Below, one piece after another: positions 12,018-23,154 of a DNA stretch of 64,000 nt; within the stretch, counting starts at the first letter, position 1, and every line of letters begins with the position of its first letter. The position numbers were made by a program, and so were the translations under genes. The notes below the pieces were generated by a model. It was not told where the DNA came from. It searched no databases and saw only the letters and a program-made list of their open reading frames with translations. Source of the DNA: Rhizobium sp. FKY42 (GTDB lineage: Bacteria > Pseudomonadota > Alphaproteobacteria > Rhizobiales > Rhizobiaceae). The stretch is from the NCBI RefSeq assembly GCF_005222835.1, contig NZ_STGA01000006.1, forward strand, positions 114,832 to 178,831, written 5' to 3'.

Positions 12018-12809
12018 TTACCTGCCGCCACTCACGTTCATGATTGTGCCAGTGACATAGGACGCCTGCGGCGAGAGGAGATAGAGAACCGCCTCAGCCA
12101 CTTCATCCGCCGTTCCGGCGCGTTGCATCGGCACGCTCGGTGCCAAATCTTTCGCACGATCCGGCAGGCCGCCGGATGCATGAATATCGGTATCAATGAT
12201 GCCCGGGCGCACCGCGTTTACCCGCACGCCTTCGGCCGCCACTTCGCGTGCAAGACCGATGGTGAACGTGTCGACCGCGCCCTTGGCTGCGGCATAATCC
12301 ACATACTGTCCGGCGCTACCGAGAACTGCGGCCATGGACGAGATGTTGACGATTGAACCGCCCTTGCCGCCGTGGCGGGTAGACATGCGCTTCACCGCTT
12401 CGGATGCGCAACGGATCTTGCCCACGACATTGATGGCAAACATCCGCTCCAGACGCTCGCGCGACATTTCATCGACACGCGCCACCTGATCCACGACACC
12501 AGCATTGTTGACAAGGCCGTCCAGGCACCCGAACTTCTCGTCAACAGCTGCGAAGATGGCGGCAATACCCTCTTCCGTGCCGGTATCGCCCTGAACGATT
12601 TCGGCAACTGCACCCAATGCGCGGATCTTCTCTGCAACAGCCTTTGCCGCTGCTTCGTTGGACACATAATTGATGAGAACATGCCAGCCCTGTTCGGCGG
12701 CCTTCATGGCAACGGCAGCACCGATACCGCGGCTGGCGCCGGTGACAAGAAGAACTGGCGACTTCGATGCGGCTCCGTCCGGGTTTGGTCGTTCCATCTT
12801 ATCCTGCAT
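12018..12809 (-). CDS. Short-chain dehydrogenase/reductase (SDR family oxidoreductase)
   Basis: Classical SDR of about 263 residues. The cofactor motif is TGASRGIGAAVA near residue 22, followed by the structural NNAG motif in LVNNAGVVDQ. The catalytic Ser lies in IVNISSMAAVLGSAGQ and the Tyr-Lys pair in YVDYAAAKGAVD. Residues before and after the glycine motif (NYVSNEAA) fit NADP more than NAD, but this is inference. Of several in-frame starts I choose 12809 (MQDKMERP). It lies between the MAPEG gene and lpdA in the suc operon; the substrate is unknown. Confidence 0.88.
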   Translation of the reverse strand: MQDKMERPNPDGAASKSPVLLVTGASRGIGAAVAMKAAEQGWHVLINYVSNEAAAKAVAEKIRALGAVAEIVQGDTGTEEGIAAIFAAVDEKFGCLDGLVNNAGVVDQVARVDEMSRERLERMFAINVVGKIRCASEAVKRMSTRHGGKGGSIVNISSMAAVLGSAGQYVDYAAAKGAVDTFTIGLAREVAAEGVRVNAVRPGIIDTDIHASGGLPDRAKDLAPSVPMQRAGTADEVAEAVLYLLSPQASYVTGTIMNVSGGR

Positions 12810-12861
12810 CAGATCGCCTTTTCCGTTACTTGCCTGCCTTGTCATGAAGCCTCGGCAAGCC

Positions 12862-13275
12862 TCAGAGAAACAGCCCGACAATCATCATCAGCACGCCCAC
12901 CAGCGACACCGTCCAGACCATGGACCGGATCTTTGGAATACCGAGAAGGTAGAGCGGGATGTAGGCAAGACGCGACAAGAACCAGACCCATCCGCCGATC
13001 AAACCGATGCCGCGCGCATCGCCATAAAAGGCAAGCGCCAGGATGAGTGCCGCGACGGCAGGATAGGTTTCGCGGTAATTCAGGGACGCTCGCTCGGCGC
13101 GGCCAGCGACCGGCGACTGGGGTTTCAGGCCCTCATCCCTCGGCCCGGCATTCCAGTTGGCGCCAAGCTCGCGCGTTGCAAGAAAGCCCTGCAGCATGAT
13201 GTGAACAATGAGCAGCACGATGCTGCCAACGAGAAGCGCCATGTAAGGCGTTGCATGCGCAGCGATCGTATCCAT
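12862..13275 (-). CDS. MAPEG family membrane protein
   Basis: A 137-residue protein with four hydrophobic helices, typical of the MAPEG superfamily (membrane-associated proteins in eicosanoid and glutathione metabolism). The central segment with LNYRETYPAVAALI carries the conserved N-x-x-E and helix-start residues. The ATG at 13275 is preferred to a GTG at 13284 because GAGG lies eight bases before it. It is embedded between sucB and the SDR gene in the suc-lpd unit. Bacterial MAPEG proteins are mostly uncharacterised; a glutathione-linked membrane role is only possible. Confidence 0.85.
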   Translation of the reverse strand: MDTIAAHATPYMALLVGSIVLLIVHIMLQGFLATRELGANWNAGPRDEGLKPQSPVAGRAERASLNYRETYPAVAALILALAFYGDARGIGLIGGWVWFLSRLAYIPLYLLGIPKIRSMVWTVSLVGVLMMIVGLFL

Positions 13276-13364
13276 TCTGTCCACCTCGGTTTTGTCGTTG
13301 AAACGACCCAGAAGCCGAAACAGGCTTCTTCGGTATCAGACATCGAATTGAGACAATGAGGAGA

Positions 13365-13387
13365 CGCCCGCGAATGATTCGCGGGCG
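13365..13387 (-). terminator. Strong hairpin after sucB (possible terminator or attenuator)
   Basis: CGCCCGCGAA (13365-13374) pairs perfectly with TTCGCGGGCG (13378-13387) around a TGA loop. It lies 15 bases beyond the sucB stop on the minus strand. The bases after the stem on that strand (TCTCCTCATTG) are a poor U-run, so it may stabilise or partly attenuate the transcript rather than end it completely. Confidence 0.65.
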
Positions 13388-13402
13388 CCCCGTGTTTCAT
13401 GA

Positions 13403-14620
13403 TCAGAGATCGAGAACCAGACGCTCCGGATCTTCCAGGCTTTCCTTGACACGCACCAGGAAGGTGACGGCTTCCTTGCCGTCAACGATGCGGTGATCAT
13501 AGGAGAGCGCGAGATACATCATCGGGCGGATGACGATCTGACCGCCAACGACAACCGGACGATCCTGGATCTTGTGCATGCCGAGGATACCCGACTGCGG
13601 TGCATTCAGGATCGGAGAGGACATCAGCGAACCGTAGACACCGCCATTGGTGATGGTGAAGGTGCCGCCCTGCATGTCGGCCATGCCGAGCGAACCATCC
13701 CGGGCTGCCTTGGCAAGGCGGCCGAGTTCCTTCTCGACGCCAGCAATCGACAGCTGGTCGGCATCGCGGATGACCGGAACGACCAGGCCCTTGTCGGTGC
13801 CGACAGCCATGCCGACGTGACAATAGTTTTTGTAGATGATGTCCGTGCCGTCGATTTCGGCATTAACGGCGGGCAGTTCCTTCAAAGCGTGCGTAACAGC
13901 CTTGGTGAAGAAACCCATGAAGCCAAGTTTTACGCCATGCTTCTTCTCGAACACGTCCTTGTACTTGTTGCGCAGGTCCATGACGGCCTTCATGTCCACC
14001 TCGTTATAGGTGGTCAGCATGGCCGCGGTGTTCTGGGCATCCTTCAGGCGCTTCGCAATCGTCTGGCGAAGGCGGGTCATCTTAACGCGCTCTTCACGAA
14101 CGGCGTCTTCAGCAGCAGCAGGCGCCCGCGGAGCAGCCGGAACCGGAGCCGGTGCAGACGCTACCGGACCCTTGGCGATGGCAGCCAGCACATCACCCTT
14201 CAGAACCTGACCACGCTTGCCAGAGCCATCCACGTCAGCAGTGTTGATGTTGTTGTCGGCGGCGAGCTTGGCAGCTGCCGGAGCAGCCGGCATGGAGGAA
14301 GCTGCAGGAGCAGCAGCGGCGGCAGGCTGCGCAGCCGGAGCCGGGGCAGCGGCAGGAGCCGGGGCCGAAGCCGAACCGGCAGCACCTTCAGCAATCTGGC
14401 CGAGTAAAGCGCCAAGTCCAACCGTCTCGCCAGCCTGGGCGACAATTTCAGTCAGGACGCCGGAAGCCGGAGCCGGAACCTCGACGGTAACCTTGTCGGT
14501 TTCGAGTTCGACGATCGGCTCGTCAGCCTTGACGGTGTCGCCAACCTTTTTGAACCAGGTGCCGACTGTTGCCTCGCTGACGGATTCGCCAAGAGTAGGG
14601 ACGCGAATTTCGGTGGCCAT
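13403..14620 (-). CDS. sucB: Dihydrolipoyllysine-residue succinyltransferase, E2 of 2-oxoglutarate dehydrogenase
   Basis: Core E2 of the 2-oxoglutarate dehydrogenase complex. The N-terminal lipoyl domain has the lipoylated Lys in [14 protein letters not shown] near residue 44. A long Ala/Pro linker follows (residues about 78-110), then the peripheral-subunit-binding domain, and last the catalytic domain from residue about 180. The acyltransferase signature [15 protein letters not shown] is near the C-terminus. The 405 residues match the family. It follows sucA after 62 bases and shares its transcript. Confidence 0.98.
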   Translation of the reverse strand: MATEIRVPTLGESVSEATVGTWFKKVGDTVKADEPIVELETDKVTVEVPAPASGVLTEIVAQAGETVGLGALLGQIAEGAAGSASAPAPAAAPAPAAQPAAAAAPAASSMPAAPAAAKLAADNNINTADVDGSGKRGQVLKGDVLAAIAKGPVASAPAPVPAAPRAPAAAEDAVREERVKMTRLRQTIAKRLKDAQNTAAMLTTYNEVDMKAVMDLRNKYKDVFEKKHGVKLGFMGFFTKAVTHALKELPAVNAEIDGTDIIYKNYCHVGMAVGTDKGLVVPVIRDADQLSIAGVEKELGRLAKAARDGSLGMADMQGGTFTITNGGVYGSLMSSPILNAPQSGILGMHKIQDRPVVVGGQIVIRPMMYLALSYDHRIVDGKEAVTFLVRVKESLEDPERLVLDL

Positions 14621-14682
14621 GATCTGTTTCCGTTTTAAATCCGATATCGTGTTTTAACGAGTGAAGAAGGGGCGGCTGAAAA

Positions 14683-17679
14683 TCAGCCGCCAAGCGCGTC
14701 TTCGAGGAAAGCTTCAAGCTGTGCCAGATGCTTGGACATCAGGCCCGTTGCGGGCGATGCCGCTGCCGGACGACCCGTGTAACGCACGCGCTGATACTTG
14801 GCATCGATATGTGCCAATACCCACTCGAGATACGGATCGATGAACGCCCAGGCGCCCATGTTCTTCGGCTCTTCCTGGCACCAGACCATTTCCGCGTGGC
14901 GGAAGCGCGACAGCTCGTTGATGAGTGCCTTGGCCGGGAACGGATAAAGTTGCTCCAGACGCAGCAGGTAGATGTCATCGATGCCGCGCTTTTCGCGCTC
15001 TTCCAGAAGATCGTAGTAGACCTTGCCGGTGCACATCACGACGCGACGAATCTTGGCGTCCTTCTGGAGCTTGATCGGACCGTCCTTGATGACTTCCGCA
15101 TCATCCCACAGCAGACGGTGGAACGAGCTTTCACCCGCCATTTCCGCCAGTGAGGAGGTGGCGCGCTTGTGGCGCAGCAGCGACTTCGGCGTCATCAGCA
15201 CCAGCGGCTTGCGGAAGTCACGCTTCAACTGACGGCGCAGGATGTGGAAGTAGTTGGCCGGTGTCGTGCAGTTGGCAACCTGCATGTTGTCTTCGGCGCA
15301 GAGCTGGAGGAAACGCTCCAGACGAGCCGAAGAGTGTTCCGGACCCTGACCTTCGTAGCCATGCGGCAGAAGGCAGACAAGACCGGACATGCGCAGCCAC
15401 TTGCGCTCACCCGACGAGATGAACTGGTCGAAAACCACCTGTGCACCGTTGGCGAAGTCACCGAACTGGGCTTCCCACAATGTCAGGGCATTCGGGCGGG
15501 CTAGCGAATAACCGTACTCGAAACCAAGCACCGCTTCTTCCGAAAGCATCGAGTTGATGACTTCGTAGCGGGCCTGGTTCGGAGCCAGATTTGCCAGCGG
15601 GATGTAACGCTCTTCGGTATCCTGATCATACAGAACCGAATGACGCTGCGAGAAGGTGCCGCGCTCGCAATCCTGACCAGACAGGCGAATCTTGTGACCT
15701 TCCGTCACCAGCGAACCGAAGGCCAGCGCTTCCGCCATCGCCCAATCAATGCCCTCACCCGTCTCGATCATCTGAGCGCGGTTTTCCATGAAGCGCTTGA
15801 TCGTACGGTGCGCATTGAAACCTTCCGGAACCGTCGCAAGCTTGCGACCGATTTCCTTGAGGCTCTTCATCGGCACGGCGGTCTTGCCGCGGCGCTGCTC
15901 ATCGGCATTGTCGGCAGAACGAAGACCGGACCACTGACCATCCAGCCAGTCGGCCTTGTTCGGCTTGTAGCTCTGGCCCGCTTCGAATTCCTGCTCCAGA
16001 TGCGCGCGCCAGTCGGCCTTCATCTTCTGGAATTCGCCGTCCGTGATCAGACCTTCAGCGATGAGACGCTCTGCATAGAGCTCGGTGACCGTCTTGTGCT
16101 GACGGATGACCTTGTACATCTTCGGCTGCGTGAACGCTGGCTCATCGCCTTCGTTGTGGCCGAAGCGGCGGTAACAGAACATGTCGACCACGACCGGCTT
16201 GTGGAACTTCATGCGGTATTCGGTTGCGATCTTGGCAGCGTAGGTCACTGCTTCCGGATCATCCCCGTTGACGTGGAAGATCGGCGCTTCGATCATCTTC
16301 GCGACGTCCGACGGATACGGCGACGAGCGCGAGAAGGCCGGATTGGTGGTGAAGCCGATCTGGTTGTTGATGATGAAGTGCATGGTGCCAGCCACGCGAT
16401 GACCGCGCAGACCGGACAGGCCGAGGATTTCGGCGACGACGCCCTGACCAGCGAAAGCCGCATCACCATGGATAAGCAGCGGCAGAACCTTTGCGCGCTC
16501 CTTGAGCGGAATGATGTCGCCATCCCAGCTCTTGGTCAGCATGTCCTGCTTGGCACGGGCCTTACCCATGACAACCGGGTTGACGATTTCCAGGTGCGAC
16601 GGGTTTGCCGTCAGCGACAGGTGCACCTTGTTGTTGTCGAATTCACGATCGGACGAAGCACCGAGGTGATACTTCACGTCGCCGGAGCCTTCGACTTCAT
16701 CCGGCTTGAAGGAGCCGCCCTTGAACTCGTGGAACACGGCGCGGTGCGGCTTGTGCATGACGTTTGTCAGAACGTTCAGGCGGCCACGGTGTGCCATGCC
16801 GAGAACAACTTCCTCCAGGCCGTCCTGACCGCCGCGCTTGATGATCTGCTCAAGCGCCGGGATGAGCGCTTCACCACCGTCGAGACCGAAGCGCTTTGTG
16901 CCCTTGTACTTGACGTCGATGAACTGCTCGAAGCCTTCCGCCTCAACCAGCTTTGAAAGGATCGCCTTCTTGCCGTTGGCGGTAAATTCGACACCCTTGT
17001 TCGGGCCTTCGATACGCTCCTGAATCCAGGCCTTCTCCTCCGGATTGGAGATGTGCATGAATTCAACGCCGAGCGTGGAGCAATAGGTGCGCTGCAGGAT
17101 CTCCAGCATTTCGCGAATCGTCGCGTACTCAAGACCCAGAACGTTATCGATGAAAATCTTGCGGTCGTAATCCGCTTCCGTAAAGCCATAGGCCGTCGGC
17201 GAAAGCTCGTTATAATCTTCAACCGGAGCTGCAAGACCCAGCGGGTCGAGCTTGGCATGCAGGTGGCCGCGCATGCGGTAAGCGCGGATCATCATGATGG
17301 CGCGAACGCTGTCGCGCGTTGCCTGAAGAACCTCTGCGGCATCCACAGGCTTGCCCGCAGCAGCAGCGGTTGCCTCGGCCTTGGCCTGAACCTTCTTCTC
17401 GATGGCCTTCTCGACCACCGGCCAGTTGCCATCAAGCGCAGAAATCAGCTCGCCATTGGCCGGGATCGGCCAATTCTTGCGCTGCCAGGATGCGCCCTTG
17501 GCGGCTTTTTTCACGTCATCCGGATTATCGGCAAGCGCCTTGAAAAAGGATTGCCATTCCGGACCGACCGAATTCGGATCGTCTTCATACTTCGCGTAGA
17601 GCTGCTCGATGTAAGCAGCATTCGCGCCGTCGAGGAACGAAGTGATAAGGAACTGCTCGTTGGCTTCTTGCCGTGCCAT
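14683..17679 (-). CDS. sucA: 2-oxoglutarate dehydrogenase E1 component
   Basis: Thiamine-diphosphate E1 that decarboxylates 2-oxoglutarate and passes the succinyl group to SucB lipoate. I start it at 17679 (MARQEANEQFLITSFLDGAN), which gives 998 residues, the normal size; upstream in-frame ATGs give a non-conserved basic leader. The N-terminus has the complex-binding segment EQLYAKYEDDPNSVGPEWQ. VLGMAHRGRLNVL near residue 330 is the E1 substrate region and HGDAAFAGQGVVAE near residue 415 is in the ThDP site. HGYEGQGPEHSSARLERFLQ near residue 775 is the conserved transketolase-like block. It lies between sucD and sucB. Confidence 0.98.
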   Translation of the reverse strand: MARQEANEQFLITSFLDGANAAYIEQLYAKYEDDPNSVGPEWQSFFKALADNPDDVKKAAKGASWQRKNWPIPANGELISALDGNWPVVEKAIEKKVQAKAEATAAAAGKPVDAAEVLQATRDSVRAIMMIRAYRMRGHLHAKLDPLGLAAPVEDYNELSPTAYGFTEADYDRKIFIDNVLGLEYATIREMLEILQRTYCSTLGVEFMHISNPEEKAWIQERIEGPNKGVEFTANGKKAILSKLVEAEGFEQFIDVKYKGTKRFGLDGGEALIPALEQIIKRGGQDGLEEVVLGMAHRGRLNVLTNVMHKPHRAVFHEFKGGSFKPDEVEGSGDVKYHLGASSDREFDNNKVHLSLTANPSHLEIVNPVVMGKARAKQDMLTKSWDGDIIPLKERAKVLPLLIHGDAAFAGQGVVAEILGLSGLRGHRVAGTMHFIINNQIGFTTNPAFSRSSPYPSDVAKMIEAPIFHVNGDDPEAVTYAAKIATEYRMKFHKPVVVDMFCYRRFGHNEGDEPAFTQPKMYKVIRQHKTVTELYAERLIAEGLITDGEFQKMKADWRAHLEQEFEAGQSYKPNKADWLDGQWSGLRSADNADEQRRGKTAVPMKSLKEIGRKLATVPEGFNAHRTIKRFMENRAQMIETGEGIDWAMAEALAFGSLVTEGHKIRLSGQDCERGTFSQRHSVLYDQDTEERYIPLANLAPNQARYEVINSMLSEEAVLGFEYGYSLARPNALTLWEAQFGDFANGAQVVFDQFISSGERKWLRMSGLVCLLPHGYEGQGPEHSSARLERFLQLCAEDNMQVANCTTPANYFHILRRQLKRDFRKPLVLMTPKSLLRHKRATSSLAEMAGESSFHRLLWDDAEVIKDGPIKLQKDAKIRRVVMCTGKVYYDLLEEREKRGIDDIYLLRLEQLYPFPAKALINELSRFRHAEMVWCQEEPKNMGAWAFIDPYLEWVLAHIDAKYQRVRYTGRPAAASPATGLMSKHLAQLEAFLEDALGG

Positions 17680-17803
17680 GGTGCTTTTGCGGGCGCAACG
17701 CCCGCCTCCTGACGTCATCTGAAACCGGATTTTCAAGCGCCGGTTATCGCTTTTATTCCTGGTGCCGCGGGCATAACTGCGGAACAGGCCCATTTTGCGG
17801 CTG

Positions 17804-17836
17804 AGGCAGGCGAACCATTCACTGATTCGCCTGCCT
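17804..17836 (-). repeat. 11-bp perfect hairpin between sucD and sucA
   Basis: AGGCAGGCGAA (17804-17814) pairs with TTCGCCTGCCT (17826-17836) around an 11-base loop. It sits 30 bases beyond the sucD stop in a 186-base gap, the largest inside mdh-sucCDAB. The minus-strand sequence after the stem (CAGCCGCAAAATG) has no proper U-run. It is a likely processing, stabilising or partial-termination site that separates sucCD from sucAB. Confidence 0.6.
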
Positions 17837-17865
17837 AAAGCTTAATGCTCGCAACTTATTTGGCG

Positions 17866-18768
17866 TTAGCCCTTCAGGACTTCAACCAGCGTCTTGCCAA
17901 GACGTGCCGGGGATGGCGAAACCTTGATGCCAGCCGCTTCCATGGCGGAGATCTTGGATTCCGCATCACCCTTGCCGCCGGAAACGACAGCACCGGCATG
18001 GCCCATGGTCCGACCCTTCGGAGCTGTACGGCCAGCGATGAAGCCAGCCATCGGCTTCTTGCGACCCTTCTTGGCTTCGTCGATCAGGAACTGCGCTGCA
18101 TCTTCTTCAGCCGAACCGCCGATTTCGCCGATCATGATGATCGAGGTCGTCGCTTCGTCGGCAAGGAACATTTCCAGCACGTCGATGAACTCGGTGCCCT
18201 TGACCGGATCGCCGCCGATACCGACAGCCGTCGTCTGGCCAAGACCTTCGTTGGAGGTCTGGAACACAGCTTCGTAGGTCAGCGTGCCGGAGCGCGAAAC
18301 GATACCGACAGAACCCTTGCGGAAGATGGAGCCCGGCATGATGCCGATCTTGCACTCTTCCGGCGTCAGGATGCCCGGGCAGTTCGGTCCGAGCAGGCGA
18401 GACTTCGACTTGTCAAGCTTGGCCTTGACGCGCACCATGTCCGCAACCGGAATACCTTCGGTGATGCAGGTGATGAAGGGGATTTCAGCCTCGATCGCTT
18501 CAATGATCGCGTCTGCGGCACCTGCCGGCGGAACGTAGATTACGGTCGCATCCGCACCGGTCTTTTCCTTGCCCTCGGCAACGGAGGCGAAGATCGGCAG
18601 GGTTTCGCCCTTCGAGCCGGTCCAGTTGCTGCCGCCCTTGGAGGGGTGGATACCGCCGACCATCTGTGTTCCGTAATACGCCAGCGCCTGTTCGGTGTGG
18701 AAGGTGCCGGTCTTGCCGGTCAGGCCCTGAACGAGGACCTTGGTGTTCTTGTTTACAAGAATGGACAT
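17866..18768 (-). CDS. sucD: Succinyl-CoA synthetase subunit alpha
   Basis: Alpha subunit of the ADP/GDP-forming succinate-CoA ligase. The N-terminal CoA-binding Rossmann domain has [17 protein letters not shown] near residue 13. The nucleotide-binding half contains [14 protein letters not shown] near residue 153. The phosphorylated active-site histidine is in [13 protein letters not shown] near residue 250. The 300-residue length is normal. It follows sucC after 17 bases in the same direction and forms the alpha/beta enzyme with it, catalysing the substrate-level phosphorylation step of the TCA cycle. Confidence 0.98.
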   Translation of the reverse strand: MSILVNKNTKVLVQGLTGKTGTFHTEQALAYYGTQMVGGIHPSKGGSNWTGSKGETLPIFASVAEGKEKTGADATVIYVPPAGAADAIIEAIEAEIPFITCITEGIPVADMVRVKAKLDKSKSRLLGPNCPGILTPEECKIGIMPGSIFRKGSVGIVSRSGTLTYEAVFQTSNEGLGQTTAVGIGGDPVKGTEFIDVLEMFLADEATTSIIMIGEIGGSAEEDAAQFLIDEAKKGRKKPMAGFIAGRTAPKGRTMGHAGAVVSGGKGDAESKISAMEAAGIKVSPSPARLGKTLVEVLKG

Positions 18769-18785
18769 CGAATAGGTTCCTCAGA

Positions 18786-19979
<1,194 letters not shown>

Positions 19980-20012
19980 CGTCTGGTCCTTAAATCCTGG
20001 TCCGTGAACGGA

Positions 20013-20990
<978 letters not shown>

Positions 20991-21112
20991 CTATTCGAAG
21001 GCACGGCCGGCATGAGACCTGTCGACCGATCTGGGCATCCGCATAGCTCTAATACTTCAAATTGGCAATCGATTATTTTCGGCTCAACATTTTCAATCGG
21101 TTAAAGCTATAA

Positions 21113-21134
21113 ATTCTTACGTAAACGTAAGAAT
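21113..21134. promoter_or_regulatory. 22-bp AT-rich palindrome between zapE and mdh
   Basis: ATTCTTACGT (21113-21122) and ACGTAAGAAT (21125-21134) form a perfect 10-bp inverted repeat with two central A bases. It is 138 bases upstream of the mdh start and 8 bases past the zapE stop. The low GC content is unusual for a terminator stem here, although TTTAT follows on the minus strand. It could be an operator for the mdh-suc operon or the end of the zapE transcript. Confidence 0.5.
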
Positions 21135-21142
21135 ATCCGTCA

Positions 21143-22318
21143 TCATTCTGTCAGATTTGCCTCTCTCTTTTCCTGATGCAGTGACAGATATTCGGGGCTC
21201 CGCATCTCGTAGAGGCGCGACACGGTGCGATCAAACTCGAAGCCCTCGATACCGTGCTTCTCGATCAGCAACTGCTCGGCAGGCGCTTCTGCAGTGATGA
21301 ACAGCCGAACAGAGCGGTCGTAGAATGTATCGATGAGGTTAATGAACCGTTTTGTTTCATTGCGCTTATTGAGACCGAGGCGCGGCACCCGCTCAACGAA
21401 AACAATATCGAAGCGGTTGGCAATCTCCAGATAGTCCGCGGCGCCAAGCGGTTTCTCACATAAATCAGCAAAGTTGAAACGGGCGACGCGGCCAACCGCG
21501 CAAGGCACCGGAATAACACGACCCTTGCGCGGGATCTCAGTCGCCTCGATCTTCTTTCCGTCGGTGATCTGATGCCAGGCTGCCTCCATTGCCGCCTCGG
21601 AACGTCCGTCAAGCGGAGACAGATAAACTGGCAGGCTTGCCGTCTTCTCCATCCGGTAGTCGGTGGGAGAATCGAGTGTCACCACATCGACATGCTGTTT
21701 CAGTAAATCGAGGAACGGCAGGAACAGCGAACGGTTCAAACCGTCGCGATAGAGATTATCAGGCGCAACATTGGACGTGGTGACCAGAATGCAGCCAAGG
21801 CGGAACAACTCCGTGAACAGGCGCCCAAGGATCATCGCGTCGGCAATGTCGGTAACCGAAAACTCGTCGAAGCAAAGAAGCTCGGCTTCAGTAAAAATAC
21901 TGGCAGCGACCGGCGGAACAGGATCCGTTTCCTTCGTTTCCCCGTTCTTCAGTTTCTGCCGGTGCGCATGGATTCGCCCATGCACATCCGCCATAAACTC
22001 GTGAAAATGACTGCGCCGCTTGGCAGCGACGGGGGCCTTGGCGAAGAACATATCCATGAGCATGGTCTTGCCACGACCAACAGAGCCGTGCACATACAGC
22101 CCACGAATGCCCGCTTCTGCCCGCTTGTTCTTCTTAGCAAACAGCCAACCAAGTGCGCTCGTCTTTTTCGCCGGGACGCGACTGCGCAGCTGCGAAAGCA
22201 CCCGGTCCAGATGTCCGGCAACAGCGAGCTGAGCCTTGTCCATCTGGAGGGAACCGGCGGCAGTCAAGCTCGCCAGTTCATCAGTCACGCTATTGTTGTA
22301 ATCAGGCAGTTTGGCCAT
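21143..22318 (-). CDS. zapE: Cell division protein ZapE / AFG1-like ATPase
   Basis: P-loop ATPase of the AFG1/ZapE family, linked in E. coli to Z-ring behaviour and in mitochondria to turnover of respiratory subunits. The 391-residue protein has Walker A in GSVGRGKTMLMDMFF near residue 80 and Walker B in LLCFDEFSVTDIADAMIL near residue 140. The sensor region LGCILVTTSNVAPDNLY and the C-terminal LSLHQEKREANL also fit the family. It lies between the Omp19-like gene and mdh on the same strand; an intact ATPase core is clear, while its partner here is unknown. Confidence 0.93.
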   Translation of the reverse strand: MAKLPDYNNSVTDELASLTAAGSLQMDKAQLAVAGHLDRVLSQLRSRVPAKKTSALGWLFAKKNKRAEAGIRGLYVHGSVGRGKTMLMDMFFAKAPVAAKRRSHFHEFMADVHGRIHAHRQKLKNGETKETDPVPPVAASIFTEAELLCFDEFSVTDIADAMILGRLFTELFRLGCILVTTSNVAPDNLYRDGLNRSLFLPFLDLLKQHVDVVTLDSPTDYRMEKTASLPVYLSPLDGRSEAAMEAAWHQITDGKKIEATEIPRKGRVIPVPCAVGRVARFNFADLCEKPLGAADYLEIANRFDIVFVERVPRLGLNKRNETKRFINLIDTFYDRSVRLFITAEAPAEQLLIEKHGIEGFEFDRTVSRLYEMRSPEYLSLHQEKREANLTE

Positions 22319-22437
22319 GCATATTGCTCATTGCGCCGACCAAACCAGCAATCTCAAACTTCATCGGACAAACACAGATCGTCGGATTCCCAATGAGACG
22401 GCAAGCGGCGCCGTTTGTCCGGTTTGTTCAGATTTGC

Positions 22438-22983
22438 CTAGCGGCTCAGGCTGATCGCTTGGCCGGAATTCGTTGTGCCGTCAAAACGTGTATCGGCGCT
22501 CTTATAAACACGGCCGATCACGTCGCCATTGCGGTTCTTGAACAAGACATTCTTGCCCGACACTTCCCAGGAGCCCATGGTCGTCAGCTCACCGGCACAG
22601 CCGCGGGTACCGCCACGGGAGCCACTGCCCAGATTGGTGAGCGTGAGGAACATATCGCAGCTGGTACCGCCGCTGCTGACGCGCCAGTTGCCGACCATAG
22701 ACTCCTTGGTCACGTCAAGCGCAGTCGCCGGAGCCTGTCCGCCGCCCGGCGGCAGCGAGGCAACAGCCGTGCCCGCAGCTGCACCATTATTCGGGGCGGC
22801 AGGGAATTGAGACGGGTCTGAAGCACCCGGAGGCGGCAGTTGGTTTGCCTGAACAGATGGAACCGGCTGGGCCTGCAAGGGTGCAGGACCGGGCAGGTTG
22901 CTATAGGGGCTTGAAGAGGTTCTCTGGCAGCCGGCCAAGGACACTGCGACCAAAACGCCGGTCACCACATATCTGAACTGCAT
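22438..22983 (-). CDS. Omp19/AprI-Inh type lipoprotein, putative protease inhibitor
   Basis: A 181-residue lipoprotein with lipobox VSLAGC placing the lipidated Cys at residue 19. A Pro/Gln/Ala-rich spacer runs to about residue 100. The C-terminal domain, [18 protein letters not shown] to [17 protein letters not shown], is an AprI/Inh-type beta-barrel with a probable disulfide between the Cys of SCDMF and of RGCAGE. This organisation matches Brucella Omp19, an outer-membrane inhibitor of proteases; inhibition here is inferred. The second of two adjacent ATGs is chosen because GGGAG is seven bases away from it. Confidence 0.85.
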   Translation of the reverse strand: MQFRYVVTGVLVAVSLAGCQRTSSSPYSNLPGPAPLQAQPVPSVQANQLPPPGASDPSQFPAAPNNGAAAGTAVASLPPGGGQAPATALDVTKESMVGNWRVSSGGTSCDMFLTLTNLGSGSRGGTRGCAGELTTMGSWEVSGKNVLFKNRNGDVIGRVYKSADTRFDGTTNSGQAISLSR

Positions 22984-23103
22984 CATAAAGCTCCCGAATC
23001 TCCGCTTCGCTCAACCGCCACCTGTGCGGTGCACACCGATTATCGCTGATGATTGTCTCAAATCAAGTCATTGCGCATGAATGACCTGATCATGCCCGTT
23101 GTT

Positions 23104-23136
23104 ACCTCGCCCAAATGGTACATTTCAGGGCGAGGT
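23104..23136 (-). terminator. Long hairpin at the end of the sdh operon
   Basis: ACCTCGCCC (23104-23112) pairs with GGGCGAGGT (23128-23136), and the stem continues with AAATG/CATTT around a GTA loop, with a 2-base bulge (CA). It is 18 bases beyond the sdhB stop. No U-run follows on the minus strand, so it is more likely a 3'-end stabiliser or a Rho-dependent end than a classical intrinsic terminator. Confidence 0.6.
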
Positions 23137-23154
23137 CAACCGTCGAGGATCAGA

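Noticed and set aside
14101..14400. GC-rich repetitive stretch that might be a repeat element
   Set aside because: It encodes the Ala/Pro linkers of SucB, which are repetitive by nature.
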